Shown here: one piece after another, positions 45,331 to 57,189 of the stretch
How the letters are laid out: the number at the start of each line of letters is the position of its first letter
Position numbering within the stretch: the first letter of the stretch is position 1
NCBI RefSeq assembly: GCF_023898315.1
Contig: NC_064616.1
Span: 543,173,602-543,237,601 of the forward strand
Source of the DNA: Schistocerca nitens
Lineage: Eukaryota; Arthropoda; Insecta; Orthoptera; Acrididae
Reading direction: 5' to 3'
DNA: 64,000 nucleotides
Notes under the pieces: model-generated
Seen by the model: only the letters and a program-made list of their open reading frames with translations
Databases searched by the model: none
Told to the model about the DNA's origin: nothing
Made by a program: the position numbers and the translations under genes

Positions 45331-46699
45331 AGTACTTAGAAGAGAACTCATGAGTCATAAATGAGAAGGAAACAATTTGGATGATTATTTTCTTATAGCA
45401 GTGTCGATTAGCATTGTGTCATACACTCATAGATTTATGTCATGGATGTGAGTATGAATACAGACAGCATGTATCCATATATTGCACAGGACATGTAAGA
45501 AGCTGTAGTGTACCAAGTTCACCGAATATGACAAATTATTGTAAGGAGGGAGGAACAGTTTGTTAAAATATGTGATGAGCAGCCACATGAAAAAGCAATG
45601 ACGATCATTGAGATTAGTTTTGTTGAACCATACAGCTAATACAAAATCATATATATAGAGAAATAACTACATAAACAGTCTGTTCAAAAATGTTTAAAGA
45701 TAATTTTATAATCTCCATACAGGTTCATTACTTAAAGCTATGAAACATCGATGCATCAACTACAGACATATGTTCAATATCTATAGCTACGTAATGTAGA
45801 CACTTCAACTACAGACAGAATAGAATAGAATGACGTGAACTTAATAGAGACTGCGAAGGGTACACGTGGAAGTTAGAGGGTTTATGCAGTTACAGAAAGA
45901 ACACCAAATTTCAGATACACACATTCCTATCTCCTATAAAAAGGACTATCCACACATCTAAGCATCTTCATGACACAATAATACAGGAGCACGTTTGAAA
46001 GGGACACCTTAAATTTGATAACGTTTTTGAATAAACAGATATGTTGTCCTTTCAAGAAACTGCAGAAAAACAAGAAGAAGTTTATATCTCCTGTCTTCTG
46101 ATAGCCGCAGAAAGTGTTATCCTTGGGCCTATCGGATATAAGTAGTAACAACTTAAACTACAGTAACTACGCATCTGTAGGTAGGTAGTTTTAAACTTAC
46201 TGCTCCCCTAAAATTACTGAAACACGGGACGAGTTTCATATTACTAGTAGGACCGCAGTGTAGTATCCACGTCTACAGCAGATTTATAGGTGCCAGTCGT
46301 CTTCTCATGCGTCCTCAGTCTGATTCCGCATCTATAGCATGTAATATGAAGTTGGCAGACTAACGTTAATGACAGGACCAAAAACACAGTCTTTCTTTGC
46401 CACCTAGTCACTCTCATCATTGTAAACCAATGCCACCCCGGCTGGGGATTGTAGAGAGTGAATTCTCATACCCCTTTGTTTGTTTAGCAATGGTTCTCGA
46501 AAGACAGTTAGTATTTGATATTAATTTCACTAATTGGTCAAATTACTGCTGAAGTCTCTTGATATCTTGAGCTATGAGTATACACATGAACACAGTGGGT
46601 CGAATAAAGATTAATGTAAGCAGTTAAACTTGAAATGACCGTGACAAACCAATTTTTCATAAAACTTTAAAAGTGAATATCGAGTTTTCCAACTATTAT
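45331..46699. other. No gene recognised
   Basis: AT-rich. May include the 3' end of the minus-strand LINE that starts further right, but there is no landmark. Confidence 0.3.
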
Positions 46700-46841
46700 C
46701 TGAAAGGATTTCCAAATGGGTCTACTTTGCTCTCATTTTCAGTCCAATGCTCGATGGCACAGGCTGAGTCTCCTGCTGTCCACAGAACAGGACAAAGATT
46801 TCCGAATTTCGATTATGACCGTATGAGTGGAAGATCGTCTT

Positions 46842-48072
46842 TCATTTATCGTGGGAGTCTGATTCATTTACTACTGCGCTGCTCATTCCTTTGGCAAATA
46901 AATTTCCAGCCAGGTACTGACGTCGAAGGTATAGAGGAGGTTCAGCGGCTGCTACTAGTAGGGTATTAGTCGAAGTCGATCTCATTGCACCAGGGCATGT
47001 ACTATACGAGGTGCCATTTCTGAAGTGCTCGTTTAGCAGCGTTTGATGTGAGGAACATACAAAATCGTCAACTAAGCGGACAAAGACCTTGGACGGAATG
47101 AAGGGAGTGTAAGCGTCTGCGCCCCACCAAGTTCCAGCTACAGATCTCATGGCGTAATTTTTTTTCTGTTTTCTTGACCACATGAGATGATATTTGTGAT
47201 CAGGACATGTGAAAAGCACCGAAGCAGAATGCGCCGTTTCTTTTCATTCTTGCGTACGTTATCATTCAAATTACCCATATTTTTACATGCAAATTTGTGT
47301 CAATTTGACATTAAATCAGTTGCATCTCAGATCAAATCTATTTCCTTTTCTTCCATCCAGACTCTTTTAGACATTTCACAGTATGCAATGGCTATGGGCT
47401 AGAGCGATTTCTGTGTGCTGTGACATCGCAGATAAGCAAGGGCAGTTCAACAGAAGAACCGTTCCAGTTACCTTCGGTTTGCGTCGGACTCTGATGCTGG
47501 ACACAGAGACGGGCAGAACGGAAGCTGCAGACAGCTGTGGATTGTTTTCGATCTGTTTCCTGGAGAGTCGTTTTACGTATATGTTGTTGAACATTCATAG
47601 AAGTGTATTCAGTGCATAATCTGGCACGTTGGAGAACGTATCGTAGTGCAGATAATCGATTCTATGGGCAGAATTCGTGGATGACATCCGTACTTTCTTT
47701 AACTCTCTCAACTGAAACCATCAGTACAGGAAATGGTCTAATACTATGGCTGCTGAGGAAGTAGCAGGACAGAAGACCTAAGGAGTATCCAAGTTGTCAG
47801 GCACATCTTCCAACCACTTGCCATTCATTTCGCTTTGGTCGAGGTTCCAGTTACAGTTTGTAAGCTTCCTTATTGTGCTCCATATATCTGAGATCTTGGT
47901 ATCTCTATTCACTTTTTGAGAATAACTTATCCAGGTACAAATTTTTACTTTTTGAAATGGCTCTAAAATTGAGCGTCTATCTTCTGGTATTGCAGATAAT
48001 CTTACCAAGATGATGAAATATGTTACTACGTAAGTACTGACCGAAGTTAGGCAATCACTCGAGAAATTCTCG
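46842..48072 (-). pseudogene. LINE linker and reverse transcriptase remnants
   Basis: Linker block KVNRDTKISDIWSTIRKLTN at about 47860-47920. RT pieces: HYDTFSNVPDYALNTLL (47600-47660) and TVLLLNCPCLSAM (47430-47470, matching YRPVSLLNC). The palm catalytic motifs are not found, and the sequence passes almost directly to the C-terminal domain in the 125-codon frame 46842-47219: RSVAGTWWGADAYTPFI, then GAMRSTSTNTLLVAAAEPPL and YLRRQYLAGN, typical of the post-RT region in jockey/R1-type LINEs. Internally deleted and frameshifted. Confidence 0.75.
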
Positions 48073-48727
48073 TACGAAGGCTACTCGGAAAGTAACAAAC
48101 GAAAGGTCGCAAAATGGAAGCCACAGTGAGAATTAAAACTGTTTTATTAGAAGTAGTTAGCTACACCTTCCAGCTACTTATCTCCATAGTCACCGATTAG
48201 ATTTAGACGTTTGTCGTAGCGATGTACCAACTTTCCAATACCCCAGTTGTTGAAGACAGCCGCCAGTGGTTTCCGCCAATTCTCTACGCTGGCCTACAGC
48301 TCGTTGTCTGTGCCAAAATGTTGTCTTCATAACCAGCGGATCATATGAGCGGAGATGAAAATCAGAGGGAGACTATTACGGGCTGTGTTGTGGGTAATCA
48401 AACATTTCCAATGATAAACGATGCAGGAACATCTTCTTTGCCCCTGCAGCATGCGGCTGAGAATTGTCTTGAAGAAGACAACCCACGACAGTTATGTATT
48501 GTTGGCTGCATAGATTCAGGCGAAATTTCTTCCCAGGCCCTCGTACCTGGCGGGAGACAATATTGTTCTAAGTATCCTAATGTGCTCAGAACTAAAAAGA
48601 ACAACTTAACGCGATCGACGGGCATACTAGAGCCACTGCCAACACACCTGTGCAAAACTTCATAAGATTTTCACTGTGGTTTCCAATTCGCGACCCATCG
48701 TTCCTTACTTTCCGAATAACCCTCGTA
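48073..48727 (-). mobile_element. Mariner-type element remnant with both terminal inverted repeats
   Basis: Ends TACGAAGGCTACTCGGAAAG and, in reverse complement, TACGAGGGTTATTCGGAAAG: about 29-bp imperfect terminal repeats starting with TA. On the minus strand, inside the left end, the transposase C-terminus is readable (FNNWGIGKLVHRY, then DKRLNLIGDYGDK and stop), with earlier parts scrambled. Shares internal sequence with 16892-17278. Too short for a full transposase (655 bases), so an internal deletion derivative. It interrupts the LINE between endonuclease and RT linker. Confidence 0.82.
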
Positions 48728-49110
48728 TTTCATCATATCACGAGGTTTCTAAACTCTAACGAATTAGGATGTCGTTTTGGGGATAGAAAGATCTGCCACC
48801 CAATTTAGTACTTTGAAGAATGTGTAGTAGGTTACGTGCGCAGTGCCCGTTTCTGGTACTTTGGCAGTCATATTCTCTATTGCTTTTGTGTATGACCGCC
48901 AGCATGTTTCCTTAAATTTCCTTTGAGAGTTAGGAAAGAATGCCACGTCTCTTACTGATACATCTATCGTCAGAATAACACGGAAATAATTGATATCTAA
49001 TGTGCTATCTCGTATCGATCAAGTGGAAACACTGACGATTACTGGCGAGCGTTAAGTGAAATCTACAACAGAGACACTTTTGCGGGGAAGAGACACTAGA
49101 GTAGGAGAAC
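48728..49110 (-). pseudogene. LINE endonuclease, distal part
   Basis: From the Tc1 boundary leftward: SPTLVSLPRKSVSVVDFT (normally SAVDLTI), a TLDINYFRVIL block replacing the DSDHYPI motif, and a stretch ending ADLSIPKT before the mariner insertion. Frameshifts present. Continuous with 50537-51036 when the Tc1 element is removed. Confidence 0.65.
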
Positions 49111-50536
49111 TACACTCCTGGAAATTGAAATAAGAACACCGTGAATTCATTGTCCCAGGAAGGGGAAACTTTATTGACACATTCCTGGGGTCAGATACAT
49201 CACATGATCACACTGACAGAACCACAGGCACATAGACACAGGCAACAGAGCATGCACAATGTCGGCACTAGTACAGTGTATATCCACCTTTCGCAGCAAT
49301 GCAGGCTGCTATTCTCCCATGGAGACGATCGTAGAGATGCTGGATGTAGTCCTGTGGAACGGCTTGCCATGCCATTTCCACCTGGCGCCTCAGTTGGACC
49401 AGCGTTCGTGCTGGACGTGCAGACCGCGTGAGACGACGCTTCATCCAGTCCCAAACATGCTCAATGGGGGACAGATCCGGAGATCTTGCTGGCCAGGGTA
49501 GTTGACTTACACCTTCTAGAGCACGTTGGGTGGCACGGGATACATGCGGACGTGCATTGTCCTGTTGGAACTGCAAGTTCCCTTGCCGGTCTAGGAATGG
49601 TAGAACGATGGGTTCGATGACGGTTTGGATGTACCGTGCACTATTCAGTGTCTCCTCGACGATCACCAGTGGTGTACGGCCAGTGTAGGAGATCGCTCCC
49701 CACACCATGATGCCGGGTGTTGGCCCTGTGTGCCTCGGTCGTATGCAGTCCTGATTGTGGCGCTCACCTGCACGGCGCCAAACTCGCATACGACCATCAT
49801 TGGCACCAAGGCAGAAGCGACTCTCATCGCTGAAGACGACACGTCTCCATTCGTCCCTCCATTCACGCCTGTCGCGACACCACTGGAGGCGGGCTGCACG
49901 ATGTTGGGGCGTGAGTGGAAGACGGCCTAACGGTGTGCGGGACCGTAGCCCAGCTTCATGGAGACGGTTGCGAATCGTCCTCGCCGATACTCCAGGAGCA
50001 ACAGTGTCCCTAATTTGCTGGGAAGTGGCGGTGCGGTCCCCTACGGCACTGTGTAGGATCCTACGGTCTTGGCGTGCATCCGTGCGTCGCTGCGGTCCGG
50101 TCCCAGGTCGACGGGCACGTGCACCTTCCGCCGACCACTGGCGACAACATCGATGTACTGTGGAGACCTCACGCCCCACGTGTTGAGCAATTCGGCGGTA
50201 CGTCCACCCGGCCTCCCGCATGCCCACTATACGCCCTCGCTCAAAGTCCGTCAACTGCACATACGGTTCACGTCCAAGCTGTCGCGGCATGCTACCAGTG
50301 TTAAAGACTGCGATGGAGCTCCGTATGCCACGGCAAACTGGCTGCCACTGACGGCGGCGGTGCACAAATGCTGCGCAGCTAGCGCCATTCGACGGCCAAC
50401 ACCGCGGTTCCTGGTGTGTCCGCTGTGCCGTGCGTGTGATCATTGCTTGTACAGCCCTCTCGCAGTGTCCGGAGCAAGTATGGTGGGTCTGACACACCGG
50501 TATCAATGTGTTCTTTTTTCCATTTCCAGGAGTGTA
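49111..50536 (-). mobile_element. Complete Tc1-like DNA transposon
   Basis: Bounded by TA duplications (49111-49112 and 50535-50536) and 27-bp terminal inverted repeats at 49113-49139 and 50508-50534 (CACTCCTGGAAAT start; two mismatches). Total about 1.42 kb between the TAs with one intact transposase gene on the minus strand. An AATAAA on the minus strand (49170-49175) lies between the stop codon and the end. It is inserted in the endonuclease of the jockey-like LINE. Confidence 0.96.
49268..50290 (-). CDS. Tc1-like transposase, intact, 340 aa
   Basis: Cut-and-paste transposase. Residues 12-52 form the first helix-turn-helix (LTDFERGRIVGMREAGWTYR), 60-70 carry a basic GTGPQRR hook-like segment between DNA-binding domains, and a second helix-turn-helix lies at about 76-112. 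The DDE catalytic domain has D155 (VFSDESRF), D244 (QQDNARPH) and E277 (SPDLSPIEHVW), all intact. The D-to-E gap is 32 residues, two fewer than standard Tc1 DD34E. The start is taken at Met 50290 (MPRQLGREPY) because family members begin there; the frame is open 113 codons further upstream (to 50629), but that part crosses the terminal repeat. No stops or frameshifts: the only complete element gene in the window. Expected to act in the nucleus on its own TIRs. Confidence 0.95.
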   Translation of the reverse strand: MPRQLGREPYVQLTDFERGRIVGMREAGWTYRRIAQHVGREVSTVHRCCRQWSAEGARARRPGTGPQRRTDARQDRRILHSAVGDRTATSQQIRDTVAPGVSARTIRNRLHEAGLRSRTPLGRLPLTPQHRAARLQWCRDRREWRDEWRRVVFSDESRFCLGANDGRMRVWRRAGERHNQDCIRPRHTGPTPGIMVWGAISYTGRTPLVIVEETLNSARYIQTVIEPIVLPFLDRQGNLQFQQDNARPHVSRATQRALEGVSQLPWPARSPDLSPIEHVWDWMKRRLTRSARPARTLVQLRRQVEMAWQAVPQDYIQHLYDRLHGRIAACIAAKGGYTLY

Positions 50537-51036
50537 TAATTTATTATTAGAAGCAAAGTTTTTTTGTGTACGAATTCCTTCAACTTGTGCTTTGGGCGTT
50601 GAAATCCCCACAGAGAACTGGGACTGCATCGCTTATCTAGCTACTCGGGGAGCAACACCCCGATAAAATAGTGAACGATGCTGAACTTCATTTAATTCGT
50701 ACTACTGTAGTCAGCACTGTGATACGGGAATTTATCCATATTTCAGAAAACATAATTTCTTTCCGTAGCAGAATAGCAACTCTTCCTTTCCCGTCTGGTC
50801 TATATTACCTAATGACAGAGTATCGTCTAAGTTGATATGTCCATCCAGTTTGACCCACGTTTCGGAAATGCAAGCTTTGTTTGAGGTTCTCTTAGCAGGC
50901 TCTGTGTATTCGCTATGGCTGACTGGCTGACAGGACATTCCACTGAGCGATCCTGAAAACCACGATTCGAAATAATGCTTATAATTCCTATAAGGAAATC
51001 TTTGATGTGTAACTCAACCCTGGTAGATAGTGTCAC
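50537..51036 (-). pseudogene. LINE endonuclease, proximal part
   Basis: Minus-strand blocks IAQWNV (start of the domain), ACISETWVKLDGHINLDD with the catalytic SETW, a GKGRVAILL-like segment and the GDFNA motif at 50595-50609, followed directly by the Tc1 insertion. Frame changes between blocks and stops show decay. Gene order and motif spacing fit jockey-type ORF2. Confidence 0.75.
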
Positions 51037-52260
51037 ACAATATTAAATATAAGTCTCCAGGTGTAGTGTGTGGGTTGATTACTACCTTTAACTGTTCCAG
51101 TATCTGAGGGATGGCACAGGGGTTAAACATCATAGGATATACAACACATCCTCTTCAGTCGAAAGACAGCAATCAAGCTTCCTCAGTTTAGAATCCTCTG
51201 GATTCCATCACGTCTTCTTAACTGTCGATTTACTGGTAAATACTTTGTGTGCATGTATGTCAGAGGAAGGTGTTGAGGGATCTATGGTAGAAGAGAAACC
51301 TGTTTACTCATGAACAGGCCAATGGTTCAAATGGCTCTGAGCACTATGGGACTTAACATCTGAGGTCATCAGTCCCCTAGAACTTAGAACTACTTAAACC
51401 TAACTAACCTAAGGACATCACACACATCCATGCCCGAGGCAGGATTCGAACCTGCGACCGTAGCGGTCGCTCGGCTCCAGACTGTAGCGCCTAGAACCGC
51501 TCGGCCACACCGGCCGGCAACAGGCCAATGAAAAGGATGGAATGAGCTATAATCCTGTATACTAAAAATGTTAACTCACACTTGAGAATTGAATATATGT
51601 CAATATTTACTGTCAATCGCTGAGTATCCTGTGACAGTGGCATATAATTTTCACAGAATCGGATTTCAGCTTCTTTGAACGAAATGTTACTGAGTGTAAC
51701 AAACTTGTGCTAACAGCATAAAACAGGACAGTTCTTTCCTGTAGCCAGGTGGCCTCCAAAACAATACAAGCACTTTAAATTAGTAGCTGTACAGTCAGTT
51801 GACTGGTGTGCTCTGCCACATTTACTACATCTGTCGAGAGTACGGCCTTACCTTCTGATACGCCCGAGCATGCGGCATTTCTAATATTAAAGGGCAGGCG
51901 TAAGATAAGGATGTAATTCACACCTAGTCTCTGGGAGATAAACATATTTGGGAGGAATCTGTGAATTAAAAGTCAGGCCATGTGTTTCATTTCGAGCAGT
52001 ACCTGAATCCCCTTCACTAATTATTTTCTTGGAGAATATTTTCTCGTCAATCACTTTAATAGATGGTTCGATTTCAGAAAGTATTTCCTGTTCGACAAAT
52101 TACAGAATTACTCCTCGAATAACACTCTGCTAACGCCCAACGTAAGTAGATACGAATTCCACAAAATTATGGTTTCCAAATAAATCTGATTGTATTAAAT
52201 GTTTTGCTGAGAGTGCCTTCGTTCCTTCCACATCGATCCTGATGTTACTGGCAGAACTAA
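51037..52260 (-). pseudogene. LINE ORF1 (Gag-like) with two CCHC zinc knuckles
   Basis: Minus strand. An N-terminal RNA-binding-type domain is readable as VEQEILSEIEPSIKV, then KIISEGDSG, GLTFNSQIPPKYVYLPETRC and ELHPYL. The zinc knuckles lie at 51725-51829: CSKCGRAHQSTDC and CLYCFGGHLATGKNC, with correct Cys/His spacing. Stops interrupt the frame upstream of them. Such proteins coat the LINE RNA. The C-terminal part is split by a SINE at 51325-51518. Confidence 0.75.
51325..51518 (-). mobile_element. SINE, family A, in LINE ORF1
   Basis: Full-length minus-strand copy ending CCACACCGGCCGGC. Perfect 12-bp duplication AACAGGCCAATG at 51313-51324 and 51519-51530. Near-consensus sequence suggests a young insertion. 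Confidence 0.94.
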
Positions 52261-52739
52261 TATTTACCATAGAACACTAAAGTGAGGAATACTCTACATT
52301 GCTACTGAATCGCCGTAAATGTTACTACTTCACATTTTATGAAAAGCAAGACAAGCGTTAGTTTATTCATTAGTTAATTATAATTATTACATCTCAAATG
52401 TTATGTTACATATCAAATTAAGTATAAAGGGTCCTGTTTCATACACTAATGCAGTCGTAAAATTTTACGAAAGTTAATAACACTGCCTTTAGTTTCAGTA
52501 TGAGACAAGTACATTAATTTCCCAACAGGTATTGGATATAATCTTATTAACACTGTTTCTCATTCAGTACTTTCAGGGCGGGACAAATGAAAGTAGCCGG
52601 AAAACAAAGTTCCAGGGTACCAAGAAACAAAGCTGAGGAAAGGAAAATGTTTGATTTGGTAGGACTCTGAAGCACTTTCTGGTGAACGCAGCCTCAGTTT
52701 CTGGTGTGCGCGCACGTTTGGGAATGTTTTTTTTTACTA
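52261..52739. other. No gene recognised
   Basis: AT-rich sequence upstream of the LINE; probable 5' leader or host DNA. No motif. Confidence 0.3.
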
Positions 52740-52934
52740 GTTCAAAACAGATACTGCCTGATGCCATTTTGCGACGAATCGTTGCATGGCATTCTTTGCT
52801 GGCACTTTGACACCACTAAACTTCTCAGCAAACAGCTGGCCAAACCGTTTCCCCAACTTGTTGTCACGTAACTTTCCACAACGGCTTCCCGCTGCCCCAC
52901 TGCAATCACCATTGCCCACTTCGTACTGTTCCAT
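52740..52934 (-). pseudogene. Fragment of a transposase helix-turn-helix (DUF4817-like)
   Basis: 65-codon open frame whose end reads LFAEKFSGVKVPAKNAMQRF, then VAKWHQAVSVLN, resembling the DNA-binding N-terminus of mariner-type transposases (F...FPG...PS...R.V.....TGSV). No catalytic core follows to the left. A fragment at most. Confidence 0.4.
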
Positions 52935-55892
52935 TCACATTGACTTAGACCGCACTACGCTCTGAACTGGTGTGGATAACGTGGCGGACGTACATGTGGT
53001 GTGCGTGTCACGAGGTGTGGTTATATGCATACATTCATTTAGAATCGTATCCACTTGTCTGGGTCACTTTTATTTGCCCCATCCTATACATAGTAAGGGC
53101 CACAGTAATTTAGTTTATCGCGTTTGCAAAAACTTAAACATCTCTTTCATTAGCTGCTGTGATTAAACCACATTTATCGATATTACATATAATGGACTTA
53201 ACTAACTTCTATGTCTGTCTTTACTTAATGCGACTTCTGAATAACAATGCTCTTTGATTTGACATTCGTGTAAATATTTTATTTATTATTTCTGATAATT
53301 TATGTTATTGTATTTGATTTATGAATATATATTCAAATGTAGTGTGCTGTAAAAGAATGTGAAAGTTAATACTACTCTTGTAATATTGGTTCATGCATGG
53401 GCAAAATAGGTTTGTAATCATGTAAAACTTGGAGTGGAGTCCCTCCGCAACGGAACTGGGAATGCCGAAAGGAAAAGTTGGAGCTGGTGGTCGAACTGCA
53501 AGGCTCGTGTGTGGCATGAGTAAGTCGGTGGGTAGTAAGCAGTGACCTTGTGGACTGAAAGGGGTGAGAAGGACTGCATGATTATGTAATATCGTCTTGG
53601 AAGCGGGAGTAATGCGGCTTATTATTCACGGCATACACTGGTTAACTCTGTACAATGAAAATCCGACGCTAAGAAGAGAAATATGAGATTTTTGCACAGG
53701 AAGAGCCATAGATAGAGTCACGTCCTTTTTTGAATAATACAGTAGATCGACGCCACTGCAGTCCTCATTTCAAATTACCAATTGAGTGCTGTGTAAGGGA
53801 GTGGACTAGCTTTGTGATTTCGTTTTCAATAATAATTCTGTGTTTTGTAAACTCTGTGTTGAGCCACTGTGTTTTATGCTTAGTTATTTACCTAGACTGG
53901 GATCTGTCCCAAGTGCTACGATAAATTCGAGTATATTATTTTACTGAACTAAAAAGCAATTATCTTGTTTAACGGAAGTTAGAGATTGTTTGAAGTTGCA
54001 AAGTCTCTGATTATATAGTGAGAAAACGTGTTGAAATACCCCACTTAGCTTGCATAAATGAACAGTCAAAATTTCAGCGAAGTGTAGTTACTAAGACAAG
54101 ATTTTAAATATTGAGTTCAAGGACTTCTTTTAGAATAATAGTGTCTACAATTTCACGTGTTATGTGGTTAACACTGTTCCCCATTTTGTTTTGTTACTAA
54201 AGTGTTCAGCACCTATCTGAGTCTACCGACTGTTTATTTTCTGGGTCCTCATGCTTACAGATGAGCCAGGTTCAAATGTGATATCACAACAACAGCAATC
54301 AAGAATAAGCAAGGAGTTAGAAATATTCAGGCTACACTATATCCATGTGTTACCCTTCCACTTGAGCTAAATAATATAAGGAAGTGAATGTTCCTTGATA
54401 ATGCAAACAATAATCTGTAGATACCATTACTTCGTAGCTATTTCAACAGCGATAATTTCGTATAATTAAACTGGCAAAAGAACCTCTTCTTCAAGTCTGT
54501 AGTGCGCCAAAATTAGGAACGATTTTCCTACAATTAACATTATCTTCTCACTGTAATATACAGATAGGAAGTGATTTGAGAGTCAGTTGTTGCCTAAACT
54601 TGTTAATACTCATTTGTAGTTTCTGTCAAATCACTGGTACATTATTTTCTAAATTATGCTACCGTCTTGTATCTTACCAGCAAAACAGGAGTTCAATGTC
54701 AAGTAAAGGCAAGCCCAATAGTTAACTTACTTTCTGAACCGTGATAGTACTGGGTATAACTTTGACTAATTATGCTGGCGTTTCCTTTCACGTAATTACA
54801 GTTTACTTGATCACTAATAGAACCTTGGATCGGTTCTCGTTTATCTTGCTAGTAATCCCTTTTAACATAAATATTTAGGGGAACCCTACCATTACACACC
54901 GTCACGGTCACAAAATAAAAATCCGTTCACAGCGGTAACAATATCGGCATATTACTATATTAATAGCAGCTTAGTGTTATATACTGACAGTAGCATTGTA
55001 AACTTTTCTCATCAGATTGTGTAGAGGTCTTTTGAGTGGAAACATCTTCCGCTAAGATTATTGTGATTCTACTTTCCGTAGCCTCCATTCTCTCAACAAC
55101 GAGCTGATTGTCTACCCCCCTGGCTGGTTCCCTATTTTCAACCACTACCTCCACAATAAGTAAATCCTCATAATGGCTGTTCATAGAGTAAGGCATACTG
55201 GCAACTGCCGCTGTAACAGTACCTTGGTCAGTGTCCTTACTGTGCAAGACGGGTCGATCACATTCTTGTTATAAGCTGCTACTCATGATGTGGTACAGAG
55301 CGCATCTGTGAAGTGATTAGTAGGCGCTGGATGGCAACACAGTACCCATGAAAACACTGAAACAGTATTTGAGCAAACGTGGTGACCTGCACTACTCCCT
55401 ATACAAGAAGAAGGACTCGCTACGAAACGCGGTCTGAAACTGGAATGAAGTCTACGCGTAAGATAAAGTTTCTGAATCATCACCAGGTCCTCGTTTCTTT
55501 GGTAGTTTATCTTTGCTTTTCATACTCCCGCACCTCGAACCCCCCTACACATACCTAGCGCCAAACACATCTACCACTGACACCGCAAACAAACTGTAGC
55601 TTTTCAGTTTCTTAAATCCATCTGCGGAGCTCTGGACATTGGTGGGAGAATATGTGATTTGTTTAAATAAGTGTGACGTAAGATCACGGTGTTGAAATGA
55701 ATATTTTCTGGTAGTTGAGGAGAGCTTTATGTTTTCATTGGAGGCTGACTAAGAAGATCTATTTTTGGCAGGATTTCCTGTTGGAGGGAATCCTCGTTAT
55801 TGGACTGCAGTGGTGTGTTATTTGGCGATTGGCGACTGACACCCTTTTGACGACAAGGAATACGCAGGGTGTAGCGTCGCGTGAGAGGCACT
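52935..55892. other. No gene recognised
   Basis: Roughly 3 kb of AT-rich sequence. An open minus frame at 54960-55247 (95 codons) is acidic (LLIVEVVVENREPARG) and could be an old LINE ORF1 piece, but no motif supports it. No inverted or tandem repeats seen. Confidence 0.3.
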
Positions 55893-56012
55893 AGCTGGTA
55901 GGACTTGAAGGTGCCCGCATCGGAGAATTACTGGTCAGTAGGACATTAAGGTGTCTAAGTCTGAGAAGTGCTGGCTGGTAGGAGGCAAAGGTTTGTAGAT
56001 CGACTTGGCATA
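55893..56012 (+). repeat. Three-unit 40-bp minisatellite
   Basis: Units at 55893, 55933 and 55973, each with CTGGTAGGA or TCAGTAGGA followed by an AAGGT block. Exact 40-base period with moderate divergence between units. Confidence 0.7.
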
Positions 56013-57189
56013 TCTTTACCGTAGAGGATGCCATAACTCTGAGGCCTGCTGAGGTGCTGTTGCTTCCATCGTCAAGAAAGGACCTGCACGTCTGCAGTAC
56101 GCCGCTCGCCACATCCCAGGCTTACTTATGGTTAGCATAATTGGCAACACCGGCAAAGCAGTGAAATTAGTTTCACACTTGTGCAATCCTGGACGACCGC
56201 CTCTCACCTCCTTTGCTCTGGTAATGAGTGTGTGGTTTTCTGGATTTTTAATGGTCGACTTCCAGTCACTGTTCCAATCAACCAGAATGTGATTCAATAG
56301 TCATCAGTTATCACTGAACACCGGAAGAGAATAAATTCTTTGGAGGTGTTGTAGTAATAATCGATAGGGGAGTGACACTGCTTTCCATTTAACCTCTACA
56401 TAAATTTCTTTTTTGTTAATTATCACAGGTTTTGATAATCCGTCTATATGTTGACCTCATAAATGTGTTTAAGAATAAGGGTGAAAATTGATTTTAATCA
56501 AAGTTTCTGTTTCTGTTGGTTACTAAAGTGTATCCTGCAATGTATTCGCAATCAGCTCAGAATCTGTACCAACGTGCTACTCCAGTCACGTGGTGTTAGT
56601 CACAGTGAAATGATTGTTTTATAAATTATCCACATTAAGAGCTGAGCCTAGGGCTGTACCATGGAAGGTATTCGCATTCAGCTCAGAATTTTCGTGTTAT
56701 CCGTTTAACTGTGTGCACAAGTATTTATAGGTAATTTCTTAAGGAAGTGGTTTGCCCGCAGTTAGGGTTACGGAAATTCCTCATAGCAGAGTTTTGAATA
56801 AAATTGGCGTTTCTGTGCCTGGACTGAGTTTAGGGTTCTCTGGGAAGCAGTTAGTTACGTTAATTGCGCACTTCATGCTGTTTGACAAGGCGTAAGACTG
56901 ATCTTCGGCTGTGAGGAAAGTATACAGCTTCAGAGATCTGAGTGGTATCGTAATTTGCGGGCACTTAGAATTTCAGCTGTATAAATTTTTCACTCACGTT
57001 GGTGACTAAACGAACAGGCAACAAAATTTTGTGCATTTGTCGTAGTCCAAGACGGCGCATTCAAAAAATTTGTATTTTTGTTTCCTGTAGGTTCTGATAA
57101 AGCTCTAGTGGGTTGTGTCCCACATCTGAGGATTCACCCATTTGCAAGCCAGCATTGAAATTTTGGGGGCGAATTGTTATACGTAGAAC
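56013..57189. other. No gene recognised
   Basis: TTCGCAATCAGCTCAGAAT near 56548 and TTCGCATTCAGCTCAGAATT near 56669 form a short direct repeat. An LTR for the following Gypsy remnant could lie here but no paired copy exists in the window. Confidence 0.3.

Larger units (their letters stand above)
46700..52260 (-). mobile_element. Jockey-like LINE, minus strand, broken by three later insertions
   Basis: Read from right to left: Gag-like ORF1 with two zinc knuckles (about 52260-51100), APE endonuclease (51000-50540 and 49110-48850), linker (48070-47780), RT pieces (47700-47400) and RT C-terminus (47219-46842). Interrupted by a SINE (51325-51518), a complete Tc1 element (49111-50536) and a mariner remnant (48073-48727). 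Protein blocks resume in order on both sides of each insertion, which supports one ancestral element. Confidence 0.8.

Noticed and set aside
49625-50539. Plus-strand ORFs of 101-156 codons over the transposase
   Set aside because: Shadows of the GC-rich transposase gene on the opposite strand.
50291-50629. N-terminal 113-codon extension of the Tc1 transposase frame
   Set aside because: It runs through the terminal inverted repeat into the flanking LINE; family proteins start at the MPRQL methionine at 50290.
55283-56297. Minus-strand ORFs of 66-95 codons as host exons
   Set aside because: No conserved motif, splice context or start context that would separate them from chance frames.
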